Shown piece after piece: positions 47,437-57,103 of a DNA stretch of 64,000 nt. Under the pieces are notes generated by a model. It saw only the letters and a program-made list of their open reading frames with translations, searched no databases and was not told the origin of the DNA. How positions within the stretch are numbered: the stretch's first letter is position 1; each line of letters starts with the position of its first letter. The stretch comes from Aurantiochytrium sp. KH105 (taxonomy: Eukaryota; Sar; Bigyra; Thraustochytrida; Thraustochytriidae), in assembly GCA_003116975.1 (NCBI GenBank), contig BGKB01000089.1:62001-126000 (forward strand). Reading direction: 5' to 3'. The position numbers and the translations under genes were made by a program.

Positions 47437-48861
47437 ATGCTGGCGGCGGCGATGCGCGGACGCAGCCTGGCGGCGGCAGGCGGCAAGCTTGTGCAGAAGT
47501 CGGCGGCGGGCGTGGGCATGACGACGCGCGGCCTCGCGGCGGCCGCGGGCGGACGCCAGTTCAACCGCACGGAGTTCCGCAAGCCGGACGAGAGCAAGCC
47601 CAAGCTCGTGCTCGCGTACTCGGGCGGCCTGGATACCAGCACGCAGCTCGCGTATCTTGTGAACGAGCTCGGCTTCGAGGTCGCTGCCTACATCGCCGAC
47701 CTCGGCCAGGACGATGTCAAGACCGAAGAGGACAAGGAGGAGATCAAGCGCAAGGCCGAGCTCAGCGGCGCCTACGCCTTCTACTGCGAGGACCTCCGCC
47801 AGGAGTTCGTCGACGACTTCGTCTACCCCATGATCGCCGCCAACGCCATCTACGAGGGACGCTACCTCCTGGGCACCTCCATCGCCCGCCCGGCCATCGG
47901 CAAGCGCCAGGTCGAGATCTGCCACAACGAGGGCGCCACGCACATCAGCCACGGCTCCACCGGCAAGGGCAACGACCAGGTCCGCTTCGAGCTCTGCTAC
48001 CTCGGCATGGACCCCAACCTCAAGTGCGTCACCCTCTGGCGCGACCCCACCTACTGCGACAAGTTCCAGGGCCGCCAGGACCTCATCGACTACGCCTCGC
48101 AGTTCAACATCCCCATCTCCCAGACCAAGAAGCACTCGTACAGTGAGGACGAGAACATGCTCCACATCAGCTACGAGTCCGGCGAGCTCGAGGACCCCGC
48201 CTTCCCCGGCACCGAGGACTACCCCGGCATGGTCCTCAAGAAGAAGTCCCGCGAGATCATGGACACCCCCGACCAGCCCGTCGACCTCACCATCTCCTTC
48301 GAGTCCGGCATTCCCTCCAAGGTCGTCAACAAGACCGAGGGCAAGGAGATCACTGGCTCCCTCGAGATCTTTGAGTACCTCAACACGATTGGCGGCGAGC
48401 ACGGCGTCGGCCGCATCGACATTGTCGAGAACCGCTACGTCGGCCTCAAGTCCCGCGGCTGCTACGAGACCCCCGGCGGCTCCATCCTCTACGCCGCCCA
48501 CCACGACCTCGAGCTCCTCTGCCTTGACCGCGAGGTCATGCGCATTCGCGACCAGCTCTCCCTCAAGTACGCCGAGCTCGTCTACAACGGCTACTGGTTC
48601 TCGCCCGAGATGGCCTACCTCAAGCACTCCATGGAGTACGCCCAGCGCACCGTCACTGGCGAGGCCCATATCCGCCTCCACAAGGCCAACATCATGTGCC
48701 GTGGCCGCTCTTCGCCCAACTCGCTCTACTCCGAGGCTCTTGTCAGCATGGACGAGCACGGTGGCTTTGACCCCACTGCCGGCACCGGCTTCATTAACAC
48801 GCTGGCCAACCGCCTCAAGGCCACCAAGAAGCGTGACACCGACTTTGGCACCAACTGGTAA
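47437..48861 (+). CDS. ASS1: Argininosuccinate synthase with probable mitochondrial presequence
   Basis: A 474-aa protein joining citrulline and aspartate with ATP to form argininosuccinate (arginine and urea-cycle pathway). The P-loop AYSGGLDTS, IADLGQ, YLLGTSIARP, the HGSTGKGNDQVRFE signature and WRDPTY/YSEDENMLHISYESG blocks are all intact. The family core begins at about residue 45 (KLVLAYSGG). The first 42 residues are Ala/Arg/Gly-rich without acids (MLAAAMRGRSLAAAGG...), fitting a mitochondrial presequence. Codons are almost all C- or G-ending, which points to very high expression. The ATG at 47437 is the first in frame; earlier starts are GTG. The long open frame on the other strand is a by-product of this bias. 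Confidence 0.95.
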   Translation: MLAAAMRGRSLAAAGGKLVQKSAAGVGMTTRGLAAAAGGRQFNRTEFRKPDESKPKLVLAYSGGLDTSTQLAYLVNELGFEVAAYIADLGQDDVKTEEDKEEIKRKAELSGAYAFYCEDLRQEFVDDFVYPMIAANAIYEGRYLLGTSIARPAIGKRQVEICHNEGATHISHGSTGKGNDQVRFELCYLGMDPNLKCVTLWRDPTYCDKFQGRQDLIDYASQFNIPISQTKKHSYSEDENMLHISYESGELEDPAFPGTEDYPGMVLKKKSREIMDTPDQPVDLTISFESGIPSKVVNKTEGKEITGSLEIFEYLNTIGGEHGVGRIDIVENRYVGLKSRGCYETPGGSILYAAHHDLELLCLDREVMRIRDQLSLKYAELVYNGYWFSPEMAYLKHSMEYAQRTVTGEAHIRLHKANIMCRGRSSPNSLYSEALVSMDEHGGFDPTAGTGFINTLANRLKATKKRDTDFGTNW

Positions 48862-48882
48862 GGTATGCAGGCTTCTTTTTTG

Positions 48883-48916
<34 letters not shown>

Positions 48917-49279
48917 AGTTGCCTCGCTGCTCTATCTCGATTCTATACCCACGTATTCCCCTTTCAGACCATGAGTAAACATTCTTTGACATCACCATCA
49001 TTATCATCAGCAGCAGGTTTGTTTACATATTTCGCTTGCTCTTCTTGTCTAGCGAGCCTGCAGCGTCGAGATCGGCATCTTTAGAGTGTGAGTCACACAC
49101 AGCATTTTCGGTGGTGCGTAGAGCTCGCTCTTTTCTACGCGTGAACGTTCAGAGCAAATATTGCTACTCTGGTCATTTGGGGGAATTGGAGTTTGTCGCC
49201 CCCTCCAGGCCAAACCCCTGAGTCATGCCTTTCGGAGCGCTTCATTCATCCATTGAAACACTTTTTCTCCTTGATTCAA
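48862..49279. other. Convergent intergenic region with (ATC)n tract
   Basis: 3' flanks of argininosuccinate synthase and the Cys-repeat gene. An ATC/CAT triplet run occupies 48883-48916. No supported gene. Confidence 0.5.
48883..48916. repeat. (ATC)n triplet microsatellite
   Basis: About eleven ATC units 22 bp after the argininosuccinate synthase stop, so probably in the 3' UTR. Confidence 0.9.
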
Positions 49280-52200
49280 TCACAAAGACATCACGCAACA
49301 ATTTCTTGATGTCTTGCATGTAGCCTGCGCTGTGCCGCACGCTACGCACGAAGCAGAGCCCGGGGGGGCGTACCAAAGATCCGGACATGCAAGAGGCTCG
49401 GATGTGCCCTCAGGACATGCCGCACCCGCTGGACAGTATCCACTGCACAGCGCTGAAGCAAGGCCTTCGCGGTCGCCGAAAGTCCCTGCAGGGCATGGCT
49501 TTTTCATGCCTTGCATACAAAAAGAGCCCAATGGACACTTGAGCTGCACCGTTCGAGCGTCATTGGTGTAATACCCAAGTTTGGCCATTCGAGGCTGAGG
49601 ACTTCCCTCTGGGCAAAAGAGCATTGCCTCAGAGTTATCGAGCGCTCGGGGAAGGTTTGGCACGACAAACTCCTTGGCCTGATATATGCCAGGCGTGTTT
49701 GACACGGGCTGATAGTTGCCCTGAGCGTCTTTCTCATAATGGATGCTAGGCACTGGGCCAACATGGCGGCCCAAGAAACCTTGATTCCATTCCGTTGATG
49801 GGTATGCCCCGCAGTGCAACTCGCGAACGGGACGCGCGTCGTTCTGATAAAAGTACTTTGTCACTTGGTGCGCATTGAGAATTTCGGACGCGTTCAGATG
49901 TGCGTTCCAATGAATAAAGCCTCCATAAACTGCATCAGACATGTCGCGACCGTACTCTACCGACAATGTGCTTCCTGCGAGGACACCGCGGTCTGCGCCA
50001 TTGTCGTTCTGGCTCCACATCAGCTTGGGCGCGAGGTCCGTCGGACTCGCCATGTAGGCTTCTGCTGTACCCCCATTGCCGCTCGAAGCGAGACAATAAA
50101 AGATCCATTCGTTGCTTGCCACCACAAAGCTTTCAGATCCATATCCGCCCAATGTCGGGCCCGCACTTGCATAAATGCGATCCCGATGTGACCAATGCGT
50201 GCCCACAAAAAAGTAGTCGTTTTCAGCCTCGTCCTTACGGAGACCGTCAATGCCGAAAATGTAAGAGGACATGAACTTTTTCCAAAAACACATGGTCTTC
50301 GGGCCTGCGTCCGGTCGCCAACCCGACTGCAACGTCTCATTGCTCACCTCTTCGCGCATGTTCTCATCGCTGGAGCGCGAGCGGAAGCCAAGTTCCTCGG
50401 AATCCCAGCGTAGCGAATTTGCAATCTCGTACCTGCCAATGTTCGCATGAGCGAGGTCCCAAGAGGAAACATCAAACTCCCTGCGAGCGCCAATAATGGA
50501 AAACTCGAGGAATTGCTCGGGGTAGACGTCCAAAAGATGGACCACGCAGGAATCATCTGCAACGTTGTTGGCGCGAAACGTCTGGTCGTCAGTGGTCAAC
50601 GCCAAGGCATCGCGACACGTCCATGTATCGTTCACGACAGTTCCCTCGGGACAAAAGTAACCCGCAGGACAAGATCCAGCGCACGCCGCGCTGGCCAAGG
50701 CGGCCTGATCGCCGAAAGTGCCACCAGGGCAAGCTCTCTTGACACCGTCTTTACAGTAGTTGCCCGGCTCGCATTCATATTCGTTCGAGCGTTCCGCCTT
50801 GGTGTAGTATCCTGGACGTGTTGTTCGAGGTTCGCCAGAGCCCACAGGGCAGAATACAGCAGGACTTGAGCATGCGTTCGCTCGTGCCTCTGTCGAGCCT
50901 TCTGGGCAATAGAAGCCCGCCGGACATCGGCCGGAACACAATGGACCTGTAAGTCCTTCTTCGCCGCCGAAAGTTCCTGCCGGGCAGACTCGTTTCACCC
51001 CGCGCACACAAAAGTGCCCAGGCTCGCAAATGTGCTCGCTCGCGCGATCATCCGATGAATAGTAGCCCGTTTGCACGGGATACGGCGTCCCTGTTCCTTC
51101 TGGGCAGTACCATGCGCCGGATGGGCACTCGATTTGCGTACTTACGATCGAGGCAGCAGGACAGTAGTATCCTGCGCTGCAAAGACCAGAACACCCTTGC
51201 GTGGTGAGACCCTCTGAGGCTCCGTATCGTCCCGGGGCGCACTCGAAGCGGGCTCCTTCAATGCAGTAGTGTCCGCGCTCGCAGACTTTGGCCACGCTTC
51301 GGTACAGAAGATCCCCAACAATCGTAAAGCTCTGATACAAGAGCGCATCGTAGCCATAGAGTCTGCACGACGGCTCTGCCAAGCTGTGATCGCACTCTGT
51401 TCGGGTAGTCTTTCGCGCCGCGCCATCGACAGTGTCGCTGTAGTAGCCTTCGGGAACCGTCAATGGATTCTTGGCGTCGCCTGCAGGGCAGTACAGGTGC
51501 GGGCCGCCGCAATTCTGTGCAAGATCTGCATAACACACATAGCCTGCTGGACACTGCGAACATTGTGATCGGTCGTGCAAGCCTGTGCGGTCCGTGTTGG
51601 CACTGCCTGCTGGACATGGAATCTTCATGCCACTCACGCAGTATGATCCAATCGGGCACTCGATTTGCATGGTTCGATTTCTTGGCGTGTAGTATCCGAG
51701 GTCCGTAACCTGAGGAGCAGCAGAGGCGTCGGGGCAATAATCCGCGGCCCCAACGCAGGGTTCTTGTTCGGGACTGATGCTGCCATCAGGACAGAAATAG
51801 CCCGCTGAGCAATTTCCAGAGCAGGCAGCATCGCTCAATCCGCGTGTTTCTCCAAATGTACCGCCGGGACATGGTGTTCGCACGCCCTGCGTACAGTAAA
51901 ACCCTCGTTCGCAAATGCGCTCTTCTTGGACTTCAGCATCCACGTAGCGACCCTCGCCTACAATTTGCGGAGACGAAGACCCTTCGGGGCAAAAGCTGAC
52001 CAGGTCTGCCGGACACGGCTTGGGAATACCATCCGCGCTGTCGCAGTAATACCCGCGAGGGCAGACTTGGAGGACCCCATTGACGCAATAGAAACCCAGC
52101 TTGGGCGCGCAGGTTGCTTGTGCGTTAGATTCCATCTCAAGATCATCAGCAACGCTTGCAACGGCGCTAGTATGCGCGGCAGTAAGCGTCGTTTGCATGG

Positions 52201-52453
52201 AACGACGAGGTGTGATGCTGCCAAGAGGACATGTTGCATCAGCGGGGCATGACTGGCACGCTGCGCTACCGACATCCCCATTGTACGTCCCTGCTGCGCA
52301 TGGTGTCTTGACGTTTTGTACACAGTAATGTCCAGGAGGGCAGATCCTCGTCTGGCGCGTCTCGTCAATATAGGTTGCGATGGTGCGCGCTTTTCCATTG
52401 CTAATGAGCAGCAGCGCTGCGACAAAGAAGAACATTATGCGGACATGCACCAT
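49280..52453 (-). CDS. Large secreted protein with GCC2/GCC3-type cysteine repeats and a LamG-like region
   Basis: A 1057-aa secreted protein. The N-terminus is a classic signal peptide (MVHVRIMFFFVAALLLISNG). About nine related cysteine modules follow, each built like CPxGxxCxxGxKxxCPAGTFGxxxGLxxxxCSGxCxAGYxCPxGS, the ephrin-receptor-like / GCC2-GCC3 pattern. They occupy about residues 35-600, with a final one near the C-terminus. Between them (about 615-860) is a cysteine-poor region with the features of a concanavalin/LamG-like fold (TMCFWKKFMSS, SNEWIFYCLASSG, GGFIHWNAHLNASEIL). No TM or GPI signal is evident at the C-terminus, which ends in a Cys-rich stretch. In-frame ATGs at 52576, 52516 and 52486 exist, but the signal peptide sits best with the ATG at 52453. 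Likely cell-wall, scale or extracellular-matrix protein, by inference. Confidence 0.78.
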   Translation of the reverse strand: MVHVRIMFFFVAALLLISNGKARTIATYIDETRQTRICPPGHYCVQNVKTPCAAGTYNGDVGSAACQSCPADATCPLGSITPRRSMQTTLTAAHTSAVASVADDLEMESNAQATCAPKLGFYCVNGVLQVCPRGYYCDSADGIPKPCPADLVSFCPEGSSSPQIVGEGRYVDAEVQEERICERGFYCTQGVRTPCPGGTFGETRGLSDAACSGNCSAGYFCPDGSISPEQEPCVGAADYCPDASAAPQVTDLGYYTPRNRTMQIECPIGSYCVSGMKIPCPAGSANTDRTGLHDRSQCSQCPAGYVCYADLAQNCGGPHLYCPAGDAKNPLTVPEGYYSDTVDGAARKTTRTECDHSLAEPSCRLYGYDALLYQSFTIVGDLLYRSVAKVCERGHYCIEGARFECAPGRYGASEGLTTQGCSGLCSAGYYCPAASIVSTQIECPSGAWYCPEGTGTPYPVQTGYYSSDDRASEHICEPGHFCVRGVKRVCPAGTFGGEEGLTGPLCSGRCPAGFYCPEGSTEARANACSSPAVFCPVGSGEPRTTRPGYYTKAERSNEYECEPGNYCKDGVKRACPGGTFGDQAALASAACAGSCPAGYFCPEGTVVNDTWTCRDALALTTDDQTFRANNVADDSCVVHLLDVYPEQFLEFSIIGARREFDVSSWDLAHANIGRYEIANSLRWDSEELGFRSRSSDENMREEVSNETLQSGWRPDAGPKTMCFWKKFMSSYIFGIDGLRKDEAENDYFFVGTHWSHRDRIYASAGPTLGGYGSESFVVASNEWIFYCLASSGNGGTAEAYMASPTDLAPKLMWSQNDNGADRGVLAGSTLSVEYGRDMSDAVYGGFIHWNAHLNASEILNAHQVTKYFYQNDARPVRELHCGAYPSTEWNQGFLGRHVGPVPSIHYEKDAQGNYQPVSNTPGIYQAKEFVVPNLPRALDNSEAMLFCPEGSPQPRMAKLGYYTNDARTVQLKCPLGSFCMQGMKKPCPAGTFGDREGLASALCSGYCPAGAACPEGTSEPLACPDLWYAPPGSASCVACGTAQATCKTSRNCCVMSL

Positions 52454-52965
52454 CCTGCTTGCAGCTGTCAGTTTGTCCGCACCCTTCATGTGACACCCCT
52501 GAGGCAGCCTTGCCATCGCCGACAAAGCGAGCTTACAGCTCGTGAGTGCAGTGGCTTTGGTGTTCACATGCGGCATCCTGCGAAACTCAAGTTGAAGATG
52601 AACGGCCAACGTTGACAATTCACTTTACAGGGGGGCAAAGAACATCATCAAAAAAAAAGAGAACAACGTCCTCGCAACTTGCTTCTTTTGGACTCAGTCA
52701 AACAAATCTCCCTTTCTTCACATAGGTATTGCTACTGTATCAGCGGTTTGCAAGCTTGCCCGTGCCGTTCTTGCATGAACTCAAGTTTAAATGGTCTATC
52801 AAAGAGTAAAGTGGCCGAACGGCTCTTGGTTTTCCGAGTCGGCCGAAAGACATCATCATGTGGGCCGATGAAGGAAGTCTGTGAGTCCAAGGAAAGGGAA
52901 TAACCGAGGCCAATCTTTCCGCAGAAAAATAAAGAATAAGTTCACAACTAGGCCTGTTTTGTTTT
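52454..52965. other. Intergenic region upstream of the Cys-repeat gene
   Basis: The proximal part (to 52618) is open in the Cys-repeat frame and could be coding if an earlier ATG is used. The rest is AT-richer 3' flank of the next minus-strand gene. No other supported gene. Confidence 0.5.
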
Positions 52966-54342
52966 TTAGTAACCTGTGGCGGACTCTGGGTTACTCTTTT
53001 TAGCGGCTTCTGCGCTAAGGCGTATTTCCTCGGCGCGATCAAAGTGAAAGTCAATGGTCTGAATGAGCAAGGCAATGTCATGCTTGAGTTTGATATTGTC
53101 GAAGCCATTTTCCTGCAAAAAGGGATCCTCGAGCGCGCGGCCCGCGGTGATTAGACCCAAGAGAACGAGAAATGTAAGACACGAGATAGCGAGCGCCATG
53201 CCGTAATTCTCAGTCTCTTCGTAGACCCAGGCAAAATAGGGGCCAAGAAACCAGGGCAAGACAAAAAGATAGACGCGGCCAAAGGATCGCGTGGCCTGCG
53301 GCGTGCGATAAATCTTCTGGTTGCGCAACAGATTGATGCGCTGTTGCAAGAACCAAACGTATTGGTTAATGCGCGAGGACTCATTGCCTGGCATGCCTGT
53401 AGCCTTCATAGTTTCCACGATGCCGTACAGTTGGCGAAAAAGAATTGCGAATCGCTGCTCAATTTCTAAACGAACCGCCACGACTTCCTGCACGCGTTGG
53501 CTATCATGACGAAAGACAAAGTTGCGAGCACGCCCGACGAGCCATGGAATGGAAAGGTATTGATAAAGAATCTCTGCCATTTCGACACCCGTGTCGCGCA
53601 CCAAACGATTATGTGTGCTCGGCAGCTCCGCGCGACCACCCCAGTTCTTGGTGATGGCGCTCGGAAAGTCCCAGGTCAGGTCGGCGCAGACAATGGATGT
53701 GAGAATGGAGCGAAAGTCTGCGGCGTGCTGAAGCGCCTGCTCCCGTCTCCCAAAGGCCTGGCCCAACAGATATGTGAGCGGAAAGGTCACAGAAAAGGCC
53801 AAAAATGACATGTCGAGCTTGGCTGCAATGAGTTCGCCGCTTCGGTCGTCCTCGTACTCTAAAAAGAAGATTGTTGCACCGACAGCGTTTGCCATGACGA
53901 TGAGGGCCTCAAAGGTGACAGTGAGGCGAATATATATGTAAAAGGCAGCAATTTGGTCCTGCAAGGTGGTTTTGATCCGTTTGCGCATCATGTTGAGCAT
54001 GCTTTCCTTTGCTGGGCTGCCCTCGAACTGCTCATTCACGAGATTCCTCTCGTAATCGGAGAGTCGTCGAAAGAGCATGCTATCGTTCGCTCCGTTCTCG
54101 GGCGAAGGCGTTTGCTCGTCTGTCGGCAGCTCTTTCTCGAGGTCTTCGTTCGTCATCTTGGGCGACATGTCCATGGCGCGAGAGCTGTTACTCATGTTGC
54201 TGCTCCACCCGCTCGCCTGCACGCCGGGCATCGTCGTCTCCAGGCTCGGCTGCGCATCCTCCGCCGCCTCCGTCTCTGACTTTGGCACCGCGCCGGCCTG
54301 CGACTCCTCCTTTGCCGGCGGCGGCGGCGGCGGCGACGACAT
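52966..54342 (-). CDS. Multi-pass membrane protein of unknown family
   Basis: A 458-aa protein not securely recognised. The N-terminal 125 residues are disordered and Pro/Ser/Glu-rich (MSSPPPPPPAKEE). Four hydrophobic segments are seen, in two pairs: LTVTFEALIVMANAVGATIF, DMSFLAFSVTFPLTYLLG, VYLFVLPWFLGPYFAWV and GMALAISCLTFLVLLGLITA. Between the pairs lies a large helical, charged region (about 245-385) containing TKNWGGRAELPST. After the last TM comes ALEDPFLQENGFDN, which faintly resembles the ExPF motif after the last TM of bestrophin-like channels. A bestrophin-like chloride channel is therefore a weak possibility. The ATG at 54342 is the first; upstream the frame opens at TTG. Confidence 0.65.
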   Translation of the reverse strand: MSSPPPPPPAKEESQAGAVPKSETEAAEDAQPSLETTMPGVQASGWSSNMSNSSRAMDMSPKMTNEDLEKELPTDEQTPSPENGANDSMLFRRLSDYERNLVNEQFEGSPAKESMLNMMRKRIKTTLQDQIAAFYIYIRLTVTFEALIVMANAVGATIFFLEYEDDRSGELIAAKLDMSFLAFSVTFPLTYLLGQAFGRREQALQHAADFRSILTSIVCADLTWDFPSAITKNWGGRAELPSTHNRLVRDTGVEMAEILYQYLSIPWLVGRARNFVFRHDSQRVQEVVAVRLEIEQRFAILFRQLYGIVETMKATGMPGNESSRINQYVWFLQQRINLLRNQKIYRTPQATRSFGRVYLFVLPWFLGPYFAWVYEETENYGMALAISCLTFLVLLGLITAGRALEDPFLQENGFDNIKLKHDIALLIQTIDFHFDRAEEIRLSAEAAKKSNPESATGY

Positions 54343-55152
54343 TGCGCGGCCCTGTTCCGTGTTTGGTGTCTGCTTGGGGCCGGAGCCTCTATTTGTCCGG
54401 GCTGCTTCTTCTTCTTCTTTCTCCGAGTTTTTGTGAAACAAACCCGAACAAACCTCTTTTCATGGTCGACCCCAGCGGAGATCTTCTTCATGAACCACGA
54501 CCACTTCCACAAGCTTCTGACGCGATGCGCCCAGCCAGGGGATGCTTGCTTCGCGGAGAGCGAGCAGTGAGGCGCGGAACGGGGATCGAGAAGGAGGAAA
54601 AGGCCGGCCATGTCGAAATGATCGTCATGTGGGACGACCTTCTCTGCTCAAGTTGCTTCTCTTCAGTGGCCTCCTTCGTGTCGCCGCGGCTCTCGCTCCA
54701 TTCGGCCGCGCGTCGTGCAGAGATAGAGGTTTCCGCCAGCCAGGCCAAGAGAGACCTTCTCTCGCACGCAGCCCGGCTGAGACGCGCGAGCTCTGACGCT
54801 GCGGCGCTCCGCTCTCGAGGGACGATTCCTGATCTGGAATGGGCCTCGTCACGAAGAGTCGAAGCCGCGCACGTGCAGGTCGAGGGCCGAGAGCACGATG
54901 CGCGGCAGATGAGCAACGGCCGCGCACGAGCCTTGCGTCGCCAGGCTGATGGCGAGGCTTGGCTTGGCTTGGCTGTCAGAAACCAGGCTTGCTTGGCTTG
55001 CTGCCTGCGCCGATCGTCTTCGCCGTGGAGCGAACCGGGCTGGTCCGACGAGGACGGGATCTCGGAAAGCTCGATCGAAAGATAGGAGCCGCAGCAGAGC
55101 AGCAAGGGAACGGCGCGCGCGAGCTGGGGGCGACGGAGGGCGGAGGAGGACG
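54343..55152. other. Divergent intergenic region (membrane protein / HINT)
   Basis: 810 bp. The HINT frame is open from an ATG at 54949, which would add a 68-residue Arg-rich extension. TTGGC repeats occur at 54958-54972. No other supported gene. Confidence 0.5.
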
Positions 55153-55710
55153 ATGATGTCGGCAGCCGCGAGGCGCATCGGCGTCCTGCAACGCACGCTC
55201 GGCAGCAGCGGCGCCGTGCGGCGAGAGCTCGTGGATGTGCAGCAGCAGCAGCAGCTGCTGCTGCAGCGGCGAGGGGTTCATGGAGCGGACTGCGGCGGCG
55301 AGGCCAAGAAGCACGACGAGGCGGCGGCGGCGCGCGCGGCGGCGAAGTCGGCGAGCGAGGGAGGCCCGACCATCTTTGATAAGATCATCAAGCGTGAAAT
55401 TCCTGCGACGGTGGTCTTTGAGGATGAACTCTGCATGGCCTTTCGCGACGTGAACCCGCAGGCGCCCACGCACCTTTTGGTGATCCCAAAGGAACGCGGA
55501 AACCTTTCACAGCTCAGCAAGGCTCAGGAAGACGACAAGAGCATGCTGGGTCATTTACTTTACACGGCGAATCGCGTTGCTGCCCAAGAGGGTCTCGACA
55601 AGACTGGATATCGTGTAGTCATCAATGACGGCGTCGAAGGGTGCCAGAGTGTCTACCATTTGCATCTTCACGTTATTGGTGGTCGCCAACTTACGTGGCC
55701 GCCCGGCTGA
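55153..55710 (+). CDS. Histidine triad nucleotide-binding protein (HINT1/HINT2-like)
   Basis: A 185-aa HIT-superfamily purine nucleotide phosphoramidase. The C-terminal 115 residues follow HINT1 closely: [73 protein letters not shown], then the triad [17 protein letters not shown] (from about residue 169). The N-terminal 70 residues are Ala/Arg/Gln-rich with few acids ([17 protein letters not shown]), a likely mitochondrial presequence as in human HINT2. Poly-Gln and Ala runs follow. I chose the ATG pair at 55153; an in-frame ATG at 54949 exists, but its extension looks like translated leader. Confidence 0.88.
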   Translation: MMSAAARRIGVLQRTLGSSGAVRRELVDVQQQQQLLLQRRGVHGADCGGEAKKHDEAAAARAAAKSASEGGPTIFDKIIKREIPATVVFEDELCMAFRDVNPQAPTHLLVIPKERGNLSQLSKAQEDDKSMLGHLLYTANRVAAQEGLDKTGYRVVINDGVEGCQSVYHLHLHVIGGRQLTWPPG

Positions 55711-56182
55711 TCTTCTTTTGCACGCTTCAATGGAGGGAAATGTTTTCAGAAGACGCCGCCAATCAGTTTAGAATTGGCAATTTTGTAAGACATGATTTCG
55801 AAACTTTTTATCTTTGCGTTCCACACGAACGACACGTTCTACTACTGTTGCTCATGTTCTCCCTAAGCTTGAACGTTTCGTTTTCCCAAAAAATGAAGCA
55901 CCTCTGTTGACTTTCATCCAGGCAAAAGCACAAAGTTTGTGCGCAACAGGACTATGACAGGCTCAACACTAACTCAACACTAAATACGATTGCCTTCTGC
56001 TCACACAACCTCATGCCAGCCATCCTCTGTTTATCTCATTAAGCTCGGCTGAGGCTGCCAACGCAGAGTGGTGTCAATGAAGAAGAAGAAGAAGAAGAAG
56101 AAGAAGGGTGATGATGCAAGTGACGATGATGACGCTTTGTTGGCTTGATTGGCTTGCTTGCTTCGAACAAAGACGAAATAAA
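55711..56182. other. Intergenic region between HINT and malonyl transacylase genes
   Basis: AT-rich 3' flank, then a (GAA)n run at 56080-56107 about 75 bp upstream of the next ATG. No supported gene. Confidence 0.5.
56080..56107. repeat. (GAA)n triplet microsatellite
   Basis: About nine GAA units 75 bp before the malonyl transacylase ATG. Confidence 0.9.
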
Positions 56183-57103
56183 ATGGCAGTCCCTTCCGAC
56201 TCGAGCGAGGCGACGACGGCGCGAGTGATCTTCGTGCTCGTGCCGGGCCAAGGCACGCGCAGCGAAGGCGTCGCGCCGCTGCAGAGCGCGCGTGTTGCCT
56301 CGTGTGCCCAGGATGAGCTTGGGTTAGACGTGACACGGCTCACGGCAGAGCAGCTCAGCGGCAACACCTACTACGCGCAGCTGGCAGTAGGCGTGCGCGC
56401 GTTGGACCGCATCGATAGGCTGCGCAAGGAACGCAGCGACCTCTTTGCACAGCCAGGTACGCAGACGTGCTTTGCCGGCTTTTCTGTAGGCGAGATCCCG
56501 GCCCTTGTCGGCGCTGGGAAACTCAGCCTCCGTGATGGCTTGCGTGTCCTCCGCGCGCGAGCTGCAGCAATGCAATCCGCGTGTGAGGCTGTCCCGGGAA
56601 CAATGGTCACCTTGCAAGGCGTGCAAGACGAGACGGCGCTGTTGGCGCACGGCAGTATCGCATCCAAATTGTACCCCGGATGTTGTGTCGTGGCGGGCCC
56701 AAGTGCCAAATTGACAAAAGTGAACTGGGTCCCAGAGCTAGCTGAGCGAGCCAGAGTCCGTACAGACCTTGCAGGTGCCTTTCACACCGAACAAATGACT
56801 CCTGGCGCCGATGCTATCCGCAATTTACGCGGTAAAGTCATGCCGGCTCGCGGACGCCCCGATAGCGTCATCTTCGCCAATGTATCTGGCAAACTCTACA
56901 CTGACACTGATGATGTGCTCGAGTGCCTTGCGGACCAGGTCGTATCCACGGTGCAATGGGAGAGCATTTTGCAGTCAATTGTCGCTGATTCGCGCCCAAA
57001 GGTCATCGTTGATCTTGCGTCAAAGGGACAATTTCGTGCAATGCTTCGTTCGATTGACCCCTCCCTCGTCGAAGATGAGTCTCTTTTTGTCGAGTTCCAA
57101 TAG
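56183..57103 (+). CDS. Malonyl-CoA:ACP transacylase (discrete acyltransferase)
   Basis: A 306-aa FabD/MCAT-family enzyme that loads malonyl units from CoA onto an acyl carrier protein. The catalytic pieces are present: PGQGTRS (oxyanion Gln), nucleophile S101 in AGFSVGE (usually GHSxGE; His replaced by Phe), RARAAAMQSA (carboxylate-binding Arg), GAFHTEQM with H201 as base, and FANVSG. Length and spacing match bacterial FabD. The start is the ATG in the context AAAATGGC at 56183; upstream in-frame ATGs (56111 and 56114) would add 24 unlike residues. The N-terminus (MAVPSDSSEATTARV) is not a clear mitochondrial presequence, unlike usual eukaryotic MCAT. It lies about 2.2 kb from the 3' end of the KS-ACP gene, which shows no acyltransferase domain. 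Confidence 0.88.
   Translation: MAVPSDSSEATTARVIFVLVPGQGTRSEGVAPLQSARVASCAQDELGLDVTRLTAEQLSGNTYYAQLAVGVRALDRIDRLRKERSDLFAQPGTQTCFAGFSVGEIPALVGAGKLSLRDGLRVLRARAAAMQSACEAVPGTMVTLQGVQDETALLAHGSIASKLYPGCCVVAGPSAKLTKVNWVPELAERARVRTDLAGAFHTEQMTPGADAIRNLRGKVMPARGRPDSVIFANVSGKLYTDTDDVLECLADQVVSTVQWESILQSIVADSRPKVIVDLASKGQFRAMLRSIDPSLVEDESLFVEFQ

Noticed and set aside
46477..48759. 760-residue open frame antisense to argininosuccinate synthase
   Set aside because: It is a mirror of the extreme C/G third-position bias of the sense gene and has no ATG-led conserved domain. The sense frame is a textbook enzyme.
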